The notes: generated from the sequence alone by a model not told the origin. Positions 46,716 to 59,700 are shown, numbered from the stretch's first letter. The stretch: 64,000 bases of DNA from Campanula takesimana (GCA_026119855.1 JAOWBW010000145.1:248001-312000), one strand, 5' to 3'. Numbers and translations: made by a program.

Positions 46716-47597
46716 TTAACAATACGAACAAAGCCTCCTAACTTGGCTCCCTTGGTTCCCGGAAGTGGTACCCGGGTTCCTTGGGATCGGTTGCCCTCGG
46801 AACTGAGATTGTCCACCAAAGTTACCTCGGTTATCGGAACGGTGTTGTGGCTTGCTTTGCCCTCCCGGCTTGCTCGGGTTAGCTACCTCGGTCTTCCTTT
46901 TATGCTCCCCAATATCTTGCTCTATTAAGTAGGCTCGGTCCACCGCATCTTGGAAAGTCACAATCCGTTGAGCAATAAGTTGAGTACGGATGGAGGTCTT
47001 CAATCCCCGAATAAATCTCATAGCCTTTTGTTCCTCGGTCCTCACCAAATAGTCGCAATACCGGGCTAATTCTATGAACTTCGCCGAGTATTGTGCTATA
47101 GACAACACACCTTGCTCTAGGTTGAGTAGCTCGATCTCCTTTCGGTTTTGATCAACAACCGGAATGAAATGCTCCTTGAATTTGCGCACAAACAACTCCC
47201 ACGCATACACCGTGGGAGTATCATCCCAAGTAGCTTTAACACCTTCCCACCAATGCTCGGCGGCTCCCACAAGCTTGTAAGCCGCAAACCGGACCTTGTC
47301 CTCATCCGAACACCCAAATACATCATAAATCTTCTCCATCGACTCAATCCACAACTCAACCTTCCTTACATCGGGCTCCCCATTGAATTCAACCGGTTTC
47401 AACTTCAGAAATTGCTTCAATCCATAGCGGGGTGGTGCTCGTTCTACCCTCGGACCTTGATCATGTATGGCCTTCATGGCCACCTCGAACATGCCTTGAA
47501 ACATGGCACGGGCTTCTTCCCTTGTATCATTCTGATTTGCATTACCGGTACTACCTTCACCACTCCTTCTACGAACCATTGTAACAAGTACCTGCAT
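46716..47597 (-). pseudogene. gag of element D
   Basis: 293 codons from ATG 47597 (or the Met seven codons in, 47579). The N-terminal part has MFQGMFEVAMKAIHDQ. The capsid domain begins around YGLKQFLKLKPVEFNGEPD and continues with AAEHWWEGVK and FKEHFIPVVDQ, and its end has AMRFIRGLK. After a Gly/Gln/Pro-rich linker it reaches the first zinc knuckle, CSYC, where a TAA (46718-46716) replaces the Trp codon seen in element E. The same frame continues with the rest of that knuckle and the second one (CTNCGQMGHFVKDC, about 46677-46636). Apart from the stop, gag and pol form one frame, as is usual for chromoviruses. Confidence 0.9.
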
Positions 47598-47685
47598 AAA
47601 ACATCAACCGTTAATCACTCCGCACCCTACTACCCACCTAGGTCATACTAATCCACCTAGACTTATACTTAGAGCTAATGCCATA

Positions 47686-47697
47686 GCTCTGATACCA
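47686..47697 (-). other. Primer-binding site of element D
   Basis: TGGTATCAGAGC on the minus strand, two bases after the 5' LTR, complementary to the initiator methionine tRNA end. Confidence 0.9.
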
Positions 47698-47699
47698 AC

Positions 47700-49817
47700 T
47701 GTCGCGACCCCGGACCCCGCGGGTCCGAGACCGCGATCTGGACGTCGACTCTAAAACCAAAACTGAGAAATACTGAAGTTAAAAATTTCATTTGATACCC
47801 AAAGGTAGAGATCCAAAGTTTTACAAAACCAAGTTTGATAAAAGTCAATTACAACCATCATAAACTTCCACAAGTTTATGCTCAACAAAATACAATTATA
47901 CAATTCTTAGTGACGTCATTGTTTGGTACAGCTACCCCAAAACGGTTACACATTTACATAATGTAAACCAACCTATATCAACCTTCGCCAAAAGAATGGA
48001 TCCACACTCGACGTCCTCTTTCTCGTGATCAGCGAGACTAATCCTTAGTACCTGGGGGGGGGGTTAAGGAAAAACAAAGATAAAAGAAAAGGGGGTGAGA
48101 TAAATCTCAATAAGTTACTAATGCAACTACATGACATGCTATGATGCAAGAAGCAATAAGCAATAATAAATATCACATAGCATGTAGCATTTATCACATA
48201 ACAGATAGCAGCGGAAATAAACACATAACAAAGGATATAGCCAAGGTTTTCCAAACCGGAACATCCAAATAAAGGATCGCTGCGCAGCTTCAATAATCAA
48301 CAAATCATCATCTTCATAATAGCATGAAAGCCGAAGAGAAAACCCCGGTACCGGAACCAATAACCAATGAAATGTCACAAGGGACGGGAGACATGCCACA
48401 AAGTCATGCTCCAAGTAGCTAAAATGCACACAAAGGAGCTAACTCTTCTCACATCCAAGGCCAATCTGGAGGAGGGTAATAATGGGGCAAAACAATGGTC
48501 AACATCACAATGGACTTGGCCGTGCCATCATAACGTTTCGCATCGCCCAAACACACACAAAATACCAGCTGGACTTTCACGTAAAGGCTAAGTAATAAAA
48601 TACTAGCACGATAAACAACGAAGGATTCCAAAGTAGGGAATCATGCCAAATAATCACCAAGAAGATGAAATGAACCAACAATACACAATAAAGGTGCTTC
48701 AAAATCCCAATTAACCATTAATGAATTCCAAACACAAACTTGATCCCAAGGGACCCAATTCTATCACTAAAGGGTACTACAATGTTCACTAAGGTCAACT
48801 AGAAGAACACCCAAGATTTGGGTCAAAACGCATTCTTTAATCACACAAACCAACAAAATGAAAACCTTCAGAGGACTGTGCGGCCGCCCAAACGGGACTG
48901 TGCGGTCGCCCAACGAGGCCCTCAACCAAGCACAAAAGCTTTCAGAAAGATGCGCGGTCGCCCAGACAATTTTGGGCGGTCGCCCAATACTCCGGAATTG
49001 CCAGAAACCGGGAAGAACAACATGGGTTCTTCCATTTTAAAACCCAAAACATATTTCACCCAAAATCCAACCTTCCAACTAGTATACTAATGTACCAACA
49101 CAACTAATGAGTCTAAAAAGACTCATACAACAACATTTAACAACCAAAATCAACAATCAAACCCAACATTCAAGATTTCACCATTTTTGATCAAAACCCA
49201 AAATAAATTCTCAATAAATTCAAAACCCAACCAAACTTCAAATATAACACATCAAACATTATCTAAACATGATATGAATATTTTAGCATTAAAATGGGGG
49301 AAAAGTAACTTACTTGAAAATAATGAAAGTTGACGGAATTCAATTCTTTTTGATTCTACGCGATCCTATCGACGATCTAAACAATGTTCACGTTTTAAGA
49401 AATGAGAGATTGTGAGAGGAAGATGGAGAAAATGAAGATAGAAGTAAAGGAAGAAAACTTACCCAAAAAGTGGAGAGAGAGAGAGTTTCCAGGGAGAGAG
49501 AGGGAGGTGGAGTGAGAGGATGAAAGAGTAGGGTGAGGGAGGTGAGTAGGGAGAAGATGAAGATGGAAAAGTTACACCTAGCCCCCTTCCCCCACTAACT
49601 AGCACAATTACTTACACTCCCGACTAACAATTAAGACTCAACACCTCCACACTAGTCCAAATAACTTGAATAAAATACTAGGCATAATTATTATAACACA
49701 TAAATTGCACACATAAATATTTAAATAAATAATCATTTAAATAAATAATTAAGCAAATAAATAAATAATAATTATTTAATTACTAATAAAATAGAGCCTA
49801 GGTTTCGGGTCGTGACA
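47700..49817 (-). mobile_element. 5' LTR of element D (2118 bp)
   Basis: It has the same length as the other copy. The GC-box cluster is at about 48876-48990. Confidence 0.93.
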
Positions 49818-51797
49818 GTTGGTATCAGAGCAATGATTTTAGATCTTGAAGGAGAATAAGAACTCTGATATTGAATAGGTTTCAATACTTGGATGTTATG
49901 ATTTTGAGTGGTTTAGAAACTAAGTTTTCTTGAAAGAATGAGGTTAAGGTAGAAGTTGGTTGAGTTATAAGTCGTGATATTAACGTCGAGTGTTCCTTCT
50001 CTTGTGGTATATTAAGTATAGGATTGGTGTCAATAGTGTTGGTTCCATTGGGGTTAGTTGGCTTGGGAATCGAGAGTGCGAGTTTTGAAGGCTTGAACGT
50101 ACCTATTTCGTAAAGTTGAAATGTCTTGTGCTATATTCTTATGTTTGTTCTCGTTAAGTGATTTATGTTAAGGTGTATTCTTGAGTACGGAATTTCGTGA
50201 TCGCTACTGATAGAGGTAAGGTGATCTGGTTATGTCACCTATGCGGGATTTTGATGAGTTAAGTGGTATGGTTTAGCTTTCTTTATGCTACGAATTTCTT
50301 GTGTGCCATCGATAGGTGGAGAATATTTCTATATGAGTATGTTTGACTTTTTTTAGGAGCATACTAGGTATATATATAATGTTCAGGTTCTATATTGAAA
50401 ATCAGAAAATCTTTATTATAAGGTTGTGGTGGGAATTTAGCTTATTCTGTTGGCAATATTAATTTTGAAGTCTTGGGTATAATTTATATTGGGGGCAATA
50501 TGTCGCTTGATCGATAGGGAACTTGGGTTAAATTGGGTTGTTGTGGTACAAGGTTGTAATGCTAATATTTAGATCAATATCCATATTGTATCGGTTGGGT
50601 TATAGGAGTTGAGGATTCAATGAGAATCTCTTGAGGAAAATTTTGGTCACTTTTAGTACATCTCCGTGAATGCATCGGAATGGATTAGTATGGAGAGGTG
50701 TGCGATTTGTTATGGATGATGAGTTTGTTGTAGGAGTTATGATCATTAATGGTGATAAGCGTGTTAAGTTAGAAAGGACTAAGTACATTTTGGGAGAGTA
50801 ATAATTTCTCAATCTATGTTAAAGACATTTTGAAATTTTGGTTAGATAGTGGTTCTATGGTTCTAAATCCCTTCTTGATGGTGTTACCAGAATTGGATCA
50901 AGGGTATGTGAAGAAAGTTGAGTATCAATACTTGGGCATAATTAAGGAATATCATGATTTGGTATTGGGTCAGTCGGAACGTTGCTAGCTAATTGGCTTA
51001 TTATGATAGTAGTACTATTGAGCCTAAGTATCATTAGGTTAATAAATGTATGCGTGAAAGACTAACTTGGGTTAGCTATTGAAGATTTGAGGTTTGTTGA
51101 TTTCCTTGGGTATATGAGCACAGATTATTAACTAAAACGGGAGTTAGAGGAAATCCCTTGAAGATAAAATTTAGATCATTTTCGGACTATTGAGTATTCG
51201 TAATTATTTTAGGCTTTCAAGGATTAGAGTGTTATGACGATGATATTATGGCGTAGATTTAAGTGGACATTTAGTATTAAAATTTTGGGTTTATATTACA
51301 CCACTAGTTTAAGGTGCTACCTAGAGCGAGAGCACTATAATGGGAATCCTTAGAGATATAGCCTTTGGTGAATATTATGGGGATGGAAAAAATTTCTTTA
51401 GCCTTTCATATTTTAAAAGCTAATTTAGCTCGTGGTGGTAATGTTTTGAATTTCAGGGGAATAATATCGAGTATGCGATTTACAAATAGAAGTACCTTTG
51501 CGGTGTAGTTAAGGTTATGAATAAGGCGAGCTTGAGATACCTCGAGAATTATGTGTGGAAATAATTTGGATTCTTCGATTTTGAGTACGGATTTTGATTA
51601 GTAATGAAAATAGTGATGGAATGATTCGGGTTCAAGAGGTAGTGTTATCGTAAGCATCATTTAAGGTTACCTTGTAGTGGGTTAGATTGGACAATTGAGG
51701 AATTTGAGAAATGACAGAACTACCGTATCCGTACCTATTGGGTCTTTCGGGTAAGTAATTTAAAATTCGGGTCGAATTTTCTTTAAGGGGGAGTGAA
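49818..51797 (+). pseudogene. Internal region of element C with decayed pol
   Basis: After the primer site (49820-49831) there is about 2 kb without long frames. Bases around 50500-50680 match element E near 10870-11050, for example ATTGGGTTGTTGTGGTACAA against ATTGAGTTGTTATAGTACAA. Through element E they correspond to the reverse-transcriptase segment of D. Gag, RNase H and integrase are not recognisable. The polypurine tract is 51784-51797. Confidence 0.6.
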
Positions 51798-54700
51798 TGT
51801 CACGACCCGAAAACTAGGCTCTATTTTATTAGTAATAAATAATTATTATTTATTTATTTGCTTAATTATTTATTTAAATTATTATTTAATTAATAATTTA
51901 TGTGTGCATTTTATGTGTTATAATAAATTATGACTAGCATTTTATTTGGGTCATTTGTGCTAGTGTAGAAGTGTTGAGTCTTAGTTGTTAGTGGGGAGTT
52001 TAAGATTATTGTGTTAGTGTGTAGGGGAGGGGGTCTATGTGTAAATTCTCTAATCATCCTACTTACATCCTCTTTTCCCCTCCTTCTCCCTCACTTCTCA
52101 TCTCTCTCTCCCAGCACACACACTCTCTCTCTCCTTCCATAGAAATGGGTAAGTTTCTCTCTACCTTCTCTCTATATTTCCATCATCTTCCTCTCATTAT
52201 TTCTCATTTCTTAAAACATGAATCTTGTTTGGATCGTCGATAGGATCGTAGGAAGCCAAAAATATTCGAATTCCGGCAACTTTGAGAAAATCCGGGTAAG
52301 TTACTTTTCCCCCATTTATGTTAAAAATGCTCATCTTTAACACTATTGATGTTCTTGTTGATATCTATGTCATTTTGGTTGAGTTTAGAATTTATTTGGA
52401 ATTTATTTTGGGTTTGAATAAAAATGGTGATTTTGTTGAATGTTGGGATTTAATCTTGATTTTGGTTGTTATATGAGTTCTTTTAGACCTATAAGTTGCT
52501 CTAGTACCTTAGTATGCTAGTTAGGAGTGTTGGATTTTGGTTTAGTTTTGGTTTGGGTTGAAAATGGGAGAACCCAGTTCATCCCTCCCGATTTCCGGCA
52601 GACCAGAGGGTTGGGCGACCGCCCAAAATATGGTGGGCGACCGCACATCTATCTGAAAAGTTTTGTTCTTGGTTGATGGATTTTTGTGCGACCGCAAAGA
52701 CTCGAGTGGGCGGCCGCACAGTACCTCTGAAGGTTTTCATTTGTTATTTTGTGTGATTGAAGAATGCGTTTTGGTCTAAGTCTTGGGTGTCCTTCTAGTC
52801 GACCTTAGTGAACATTGTAGTACACTCTAGTGATAGAATTGGGTCATTTGTGATTAAGTTTGTGTTGTGAAATTTAGTTTTATGTTCTTTAATAACTTTG
52901 GGATTATTTGGGTTTTAGAGGCACATGAATTGAGTTTTCTTGTCTTTAAATGTTAGGATAGAAGTATATATAGGTACTCCTAAGTTTTGGAACGAAAGGA
53001 GTGAAATTCGGAGCTAAAACAGGGATTTTTCTTAATATCCGGCCGAACACTTTTTAAAAATTGTCCGTTTACGTTCAATCTTCCGGAGACCATAACTTCT
53101 TCGTACGGACTCCGTTTTAGACGTGTAAACTATCATTGGAAAGCTCTTTTCAAATACTACGCAATAGTTATATTGGCCGCATGGTTCCAGATCAGAATGG
53201 TTGTATCATTGTTGAAGTTTAAGATCAAGGTGTAGTCTCGGTCTAGGTTCCATAGTACTATTCTAGTTGGCTTAGTTGGGCACCGTGGAACACTTTAGTA
53301 ATTAAAATTGGTTCCTTTGTGAACAATGGCATTAGGTAATTTGATCAAGTATTGTTTGGGAATGTTTGGGGCATATTATGATGTGTTCGTGATTGTTCCA
53401 GTCGAATTGATTTTTGAGTATGACTTGGTCTAGGTTTTAGGCGATGTCCTACAGTACCTAGAGGGTTGTTATTGAGCACCAAAGAGCAGGATTTAGTCCG
53501 GTCGTGATCATGTTCTAATAAGTGTAACCTTTTGGATCCGTTTGGGGTGTTTATAATTGGTTCGTTATGAACGGAGGTAAAGCGTGAATTGGCAATTGGG
53601 TACCACGGTTTGATTAACTTTAAGGTGTATACATTTTGATTTCCTACTTTGGAATTCCAGATGTGATGAGATGGTTGAGTTCATAGTCCTAGTACATCCT
53701 TATGAGTAAACGTTTAGGATAATTTTGAGTTATAGTCGTTGTACTATTTGTGAGCGACCGCTTGGGTTGTGTTCCTCATGAGTAACTTGTGGGTATCATG
53801 TTTGGAATGTATCTGGTATGGTTCCTCTTTATGGAATTATCGTATTCTAATAATCATTGTTGTTGAGCTCTTTATGAGAAATTCCGTTTATCGTTGTTGT
53901 GCTCTTTATGAGAAATTCTGTTTATCGTTGTTGTGCTCTTCATGAGAAACTCTTGTTATCGTTGTTGTTAAACTCTTCATGAGTAACCGTTGCATCTTTA
54001 TGGTGATTAATTGGTATGGTTCCCTACTTTGGAACCCTAAGTTGTTTAATTAAGCTAGTATTTATTACTTAGCATTTATTTGAAAGCCCAGCTGGCATAT
54101 TTGTTGCATCGGGCGATGGGAAAGATTATAATGGCAAAGCCAAGTCCATTATAATGTTGACCATTGTTTTGCCCATTATTTAACCCTTTTCCAGATTGGC
54201 CTTGGAAGAGATGAGTTAGCTTCCTTTGTGAATGTATCTAGCTACCGAGCATGACTTTGTGGCATGGCTCTTGTCCTTTGTGACACTCTTATGGTTATTG
54301 TTCCGGTACCGGGGGGTTTTCTCTTCAGCTTTTATGCTACTATGAAGATGGCTTGATGGGTTGATTGATTGATTGGTCGGTTCTGACCGGGGTTCTATTC
54401 GTTGGTTATACTGCTGTTGTTGCTTTGTTGATCGGTTGAAGCTGCGCAGCGATTGTTCTATCAGTTTGGTGAAACCTTGGCTAAGTATCCTTTGTTACGT
54501 GTTTATTTCAGTCTTATGTGCTGCATGATGAGTTAGTCGTTATTTCCAACTGGTATGGGACAGTTGGCGATAGGGAGCTTTCTCATTTGTTGTTACGTGA
54601 TTTACTTGTTCAGTTATCGTTGATTTGCATGATATTATGCCATGTAGATGCATTTAGTAACTTACTGAGATTTTATCTCACCCCGTTTCTTGTTTCAAAT

Positions 54701-55073
54701 TGTTTTTCCTTAACCCCCCCCCCCCCCCAGGAAAGCAAGTGGTAGCGTTGTGAGGTCCATTGTAGCGGGAATCTTCTGAGCAGGTTGATCGTAATTGGGA
54801 TAGTTGCTCTTCGGATCCTTTATGTATTTTATTGTGGGTTCTTAGTCGTTCAGTGTTTTGTATATACGGTTGTACTTTGAGTATTTTTGTTAATAGTTGT
54901 TTTTTGCTTCCGCATTTGTTTCTAGTCTCCGAGTTAATCTCGTTGAGGTGTTGTTTGATGGTATTGGTTTATAGTTGAATTCACGCGCCCGGTTTGGTAT
55001 ATTACATTTTGGAGATGTACTTTATGTAAAAAAAAAATTATTTATGGATTTTTAAGATTTCCGGGGCGTGACA
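51798..55073 (+). mobile_element. 3' LTR of element C (3276 bp)
   Basis: It is nine bases longer than the 5' copy, mostly because its C tract (about 54714-54728) has expanded. Otherwise it shows only scattered substitutions. Confidence 0.93.
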
Positions 55074-55078
55074 TTACA

Positions 55079-56041
55079 TGTCGAATTATTGCTAGATAAT
55101 TACATTAAGAAATGAGAATGTAAATTAAAGTGGAATTAAAATGTTGGGATGTAACCTTGACCAAACTTCAATAGTGAAGTGGCCTTTTGGTTGTATCCCT
55201 TTTTATGGAGATTGCATACATTGACTAGACATGAATAAAATAAGAAGAAGAAAAAGGGAAGTTGTACCTTAAGAAGAAGGACTTTTAACCTTGACTTGAA
55301 GATGGTGTTGTTGTAGAGAAAATGTTGTGCAACACTTTGTGTAGTGTTTTGTAGAGAAATCTTGTTGAGAGGATTTGTGTATAGTGTATGTGTAGGGAAA
55401 ATTCAAGTCAAAAAAGGAGGACCTTGGCTAGAGAGAAAATGTTGAGGTCCCTTTCCAAGGTAGGAGATGATGGTTTTTATAGGTAAAATTAGGAGGGAAA
55501 GGTTGGAGGGAAATTGGTCAATCCATGTGAGATGGAATTGACCAATCACAAATAAGATAAATAAAATAATAAATAAATAATAAAGAGAAAATCAAATAAT
55601 AATAAAAAGAATATTTTGTTTTTATGAAGAATGGCTAGAATAAAGGATTTGGGAGTTATGAAATAAGGGGGAATGAATGTGGATGTAAAAAGGAGGTGTT
55701 TGTGATCAAGAAGAGATTTTCTAAATAAGAAAAGGGAGGGAAAAATGGTGCTATCCGTTAGAAAAATGGTGCTATCCGTTACTGCCAAAGCGGGAAGCGC
55801 GCGGGTCCGGCCTATTGGACCAAACGCGCGCGCGACCCATTGACGGTGCCGGAAGCGCCCACGGGCTAAAACGACAGAATGACAGAAATGACTCTAAAAG
55901 TTAACTCTGTTATGCAGTTTAGTCCAAAACTAACGGAATTAGTTAGGAACTTAACGGAAATAACAGAAATTAACAAAATCAAGTTAAATAAAAATACTAT
56001 GTATGCAATCGGGGTGAGAGTTCCAAGGCGGGGTGTCTACA
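55079..56041 (-). mobile_element. Left LTR of element B, inner part
   Basis: It matches 62721-63662. The extra length is mainly a direct repeat of about 22 bp (AAAAATGGTGCTATCCGTTA twice, 55742-55783) that occurs once in the right LTR. The cluster of GCGCGCG boxes is at 55796-55862. A TATA box on the minus strand (CTATAAAAAC) is at 55472-55481. Confidence 0.92.
55472..55481 (-). promoter_or_regulatory. TATA box in the left LTR of element B
   Basis: CTATAAAAAC on the minus strand. The right LTR, which drives the element, has the same sequence at about 63114-63123. Confidence 0.5.
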
Positions 56042-56205
56042 GAGCCCCTCGGCGACGTGGATTGCAAAGCAAAACGCGTCGACGAAAGAAAGACAACCGC
56101 CGAGGACGTCGACAAGAGGAAACAAAAACTCGATAAAGCAGGAATTTGAAATTACAAAGGATAGGAGTGCGCTCCCTTTGTGAGCGGCTTAATTGTTTTA
56201 GAAAG

Positions 56206-56700
56206 GATATAGCGGGATCCGTTTGCTGAATGCAGGATCCGTTTGCTGAAGCGGGATCCGTTTGCTGTAGGCGGGATCCGTTTGCTGAAGCGGAATCCGT
56301 TTGCTGATTGCGGGATTCGTTTGCTGATGGCGGGATCCATTTGCTGGTGCGGGATCCGTTTGCTGAAGGGGATCCGTTTACTGATGGCGTGATCCGTTTG
56401 CTGGTGCGGGATCCGTTTGCTGAATGCAGGATCCGTTTGCTGATGGCGGGATCCGTTTGCTGGTGCGGGATCCGTTTGCTGGTGCGGGATCCGTTTGCTG
56501 AATGCGGGATCCGTTTGCTGATGCAGGATCCGTTTGCTGATGTGGGATCCGTTTGCTGAAGCCGGATCCGTTTGCTGAATGCGGGATCCGTTTGCTGATG
56601 CGGGATCCGTTTGCTGAGGCGGGATCCGTTTGCTGATTGCGGGATCCGTTTGCTGAGGCGGGATCCGTTTGCTGATGCGAGATCCGTTTGCCAATTGCGG
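56206..56700 (-). repeat. Tandem array of about 25 units of 16-24 bp, element B
   Basis: The unit on the plus strand is GCGGGATCCGTTTGCTGAT with spacers varying between GC, TGC, AAGC and GGTGC. Each unit carries GGATCC. Frames through it encode repeats such as SANGSR and KRIPHQQTDPA, which are artefacts. The core matches the reverse complement of the element F unit. Confidence 0.92.
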
Positions 56701-59700
56701 GATCACCGTGGACCAAATTGCTGTCTAGAGCTGCAGTTGCTGTTGACTTTATCGTGGGGATGCGGGCATGGTTGACTGTGGAGCATTTTCTGCTGGGGAT
56801 GAAGTGCCTTGAGTAGTGGATGCTGTTGACTTCGTGGTGGTACCTGTTATGTGTGTGCTTGGAAGGTATATGTGTTTGTGCAAGAAGATATATGAAGTGT
56901 GAAATGAAGAGAGAAATAGTGCTCGTGGTGCAATGTGATTTGAAAGCAGTTTGTATGAGAGAGAAGTAAAGTGATTCTGTGTGTGAAGTGATTTTTGAAA
57001 GTAGAGAATGCTGGGGGAGGAACTAGGAGCAAAGCAAAGTATAGCACATACTTTTGTACAAGAAGAAAATAAAATCCTTTTTTTTTTTTTTTTTTTTAAT
57101 TAGAAAGAAAAGAATATGCACAAACGTGAGAAAAAGATTTTTTTTTTTTTAGTTCGTGGGTGAACCATTTTGACCATTGTGTGTTTGTAAAGCTAACCCA
57201 AGATCAAGTCATGTTCGATCGAAGTCTGGATTGCCTCGCTTGAATGTTGTCGCCGCGGTGTCCAACAAAAATTGATGTCTAGCCCCAAGAGATTTGTCGT
57301 TTATGGGGCTTCAAAAGGACTATTGATGCCGAGATGCCAAGGGGTTGCTGATTGTAAAGCGCCTCGAATGCTGAACTTTGGGCGGCTTATAAAGCCCCAA
57401 GATGAATCAACTCTTAGCCCATTCTATCTTTTGTTGTCGACGTGGGCAAGCCCCAAGAGAAGATCATTGATACCAAGCTTTGAGAGATTTTTAAGCCCCA
57501 AATGTCATGGGCTTATCAAGTTTGTAGATGGCGGGATTTGAAGACCTTTCGATGTGAAGCCCCAAATAGGCATAGCTTTGTATTGAGAGAGGATGCCACG
57601 TCGTGTAGGACTCTTGAAGGCGATCTCCTTCTTTCTCTTGCTTGGAGATGGATGGCCCTTTTTGTGGTTGATACCCGAATGTCGGAAGGTCCATGTTGAA
57701 AATGTAGTATGGTCTTCGGGAGACGTCTCGTGGGAGATGGTGATGTTGTTGCAGATGATAAGGTGTTGGTGTGATAAAGTCTCGAACGGTATGTTTGAGT
57801 CTTCTTGAGTTGAGCCGACGGCGGATCTTCGGATGCAGCCTGTGCTTTTGATCTTGGAGAAGGGGGTGCTGTATTGCAGAAACATTGGGATTGGCCGTAA
57901 CTCTGTCTCTAGAGTTAACATATTGGCATTGCCCACCATAACTCAGCCGGGTGAGTCTAGCATATTGAATCTTTTTCCTTTTCTCTAAGACTTCCTTCAG
58001 AATCTCGCTGTGAGTTCTAACAAGAATCATCAAATTCATTCATATCATCGGAGCCTTCATTTAAAACCAAGAGGCCTTTTGACTGGAAGTGTTGAGGGAC
58101 CATTGAAGCTTGATCTCTTTCATAGAGCCATAAGACTACTCCCAAATTGCATTGCTCGGGTACCACTGCCCAAAAGCTTGTTAATTACGAAGCCCCAATA
58201 TTGCCCTTTGCTTGTATCACTGTAATGCCGTAGCCCAAAAGATTGTAGATTGCAAAGCCCCTTGAGACCTTTCGGTATAGAGCTTCAAATGTTGCTGGGG
58301 ACATTGAAGTGAATTGCTTCTTGCCGAGGGAGCCTTTAAGACTTGACCATAGCCCCTAGAGTTCCATCATTGATTGCGAGAAAGGTCCATCCTTGATTGG
58401 GGGAACGAGTACGGGCACACATGACAAGAGGGATTTTTGACATCCCTTTTGAGAGACATTGAGGATAGTCTCACACATCTTTCTCGAGCATAGCCCCTAG
58501 GGCTTATTGATTGTCAAATGAAGCAAAAGAAGCCCTTGTTCTTGAGTCACATAGCCCCTAGGGCGTCACCATTTGTTGAGCAAAGCAAGAGTGACTCATC
58601 CTCGTCTGAGGGAACAAACATGAGAGGACATGGCAAGAGCTACTTCCATTTCTCAGGAGCCTTTCGGCGTACTTTAGAAGCACATACTTGAAGAAGCTTT
58701 GAAAACTGATACACATGTTGTTGCTATTTGCTGCCCAAGCCAATTAACTAGCTAGGGATTATTTGTGCAACCTCGTGCCCTTTTATGATGGGCTCGTTCT
58801 TGGATGGGTCTTGGTTACCACGGGCCTTCTTTTCATGAACCCAAAAATGCACACTGTTGGAGAATGATGCCGATAACCCAAGATAACCTTTAATGGTGCC
58901 ATATCTTGTCGAGCCTTTTGCAATCCCAAAGTTGACTCGGTGGGGAATTGATTTGTTGAGGAGATTTGATGTAGAACTCGTGCAGTTGTCTTCTTTAGAG
59001 GCCGGAGATCTCCATTTCTCTTTCCCTTCTCTCTCTCACTCTCTCATTTTTTTTATGACGCACCCTGTTTTTTGCCTAGACCGCCCTTTCGGGTTTTCAA
59101 TCTAGCGGGCATCTCTTTTACATCTTTTTTTTTTTTTTGACTCGATTAATGAGGAAGTGTGCATTGACTCTGGCTGAGGAGATAAGACATGTGATTTTGC
59201 GGTGAAGACCTCTTGTCACTAAAGATGAGTGACATTGACTCGACTAGGGAAGTGTCCCTAGTATTGACTTCATGTATGTATATTTTTTGAATGACTCACG
59301 AAGGCAAGTAAGTCATTAAGAGAGAAGAGAAAGAAAGCCCCAGTTTGATTGCAAGAAATTGGGAGTATGCAGAAAGAATAGAAGCCCCTAGACTCGACAA
59401 GGAACGGATAGCGATTCCAAATCTAGGAAAGTTGTTCAATATTGAGGTGATTAATTCATTGGCAAATGAATCGTACAAAGATGTCTTGACAAGTTCGAGA
59501 GGAAGGCCGATCACCATAACGCTCTAGGGCTAAACATATCTTCTTTCTTGCATGAGACCGGACCCGAAGGTTGCCTACGTTCCTCCAGTGTAGAGGCTCA
59601 GGTCACCGTAGTTCTTGTGGATTCTCCATTCGCCGTGATGAATTGTTGCTTCGTCGTGATTGTTGTCGATGTTGTTGTTGTTGTGAACTTCTTTGAATGA

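Larger units (their letters stand above)
40953..49817 (-). mobile_element. Element D: nearly whole Tekay-like chromovirus
   Basis: D lies on the minus strand. Both LTRs are 2118 bp (47700-49817 as 5', 40953-43070 as 3'). On the minus strand they start TGTCACGACCCG and end GGGGTCGCGACA. The target duplication GTTGG is at 40948-40952 and 49818-49822. The primer site is at 47686-47697, and a polypurine tract TTAAGGGAGAGTGAA lies beside the 3' LTR. Gag and pol share one frame and contain all usual domains, with three stops and one frameshift. It inserted into the primer site of its relative C, in the opposite orientation. Confidence 0.93.
37681..55073 (+). mobile_element. Element C: non-autonomous Tekay-like element, interrupted by D
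   Basis: The LTRs are 37681-40947 and 51798-55073. They start TGTCACGACCCG and end GGGGCGTGACA. The target duplication is TTACA (37676-37680 and 55074-55078). Only about 2 kb of internal sequence exists (49818-51797), starting with the primer site TGGTATCAGAGC (49820-49831) and ending with AAGGGGGAGTGAA. No gag is recognisable, and pol is present only as decayed traces like those of element E. Element D is inserted within the primer site. The closely matching long LTRs show a fairly recent insertion, so C moved with outside enzymes. Confidence 0.9.

Noticed and set aside
55879..56136. Arg-rich 85-codon frame across the element B LTR boundary
   Set aside because: It spans the LTR end and polypurine tract on the strand opposite to the element, and is absent from the other LTR context.
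56152..56706. 184-codon minus-strand frame with repeated KRIPHQQTDPA-type units
   Set aside because: The frame follows the 19-bp tandem array. Alternative frames give other repeats, and it lies in the non-coding 3' region of element B.
57491..58039. 182-codon minus-strand frame in element B
   Set aside because: No retroelement or host domain is seen. A second long frame overlaps it, and the region is a patchwork of short repeats in the 3' non-coding part.
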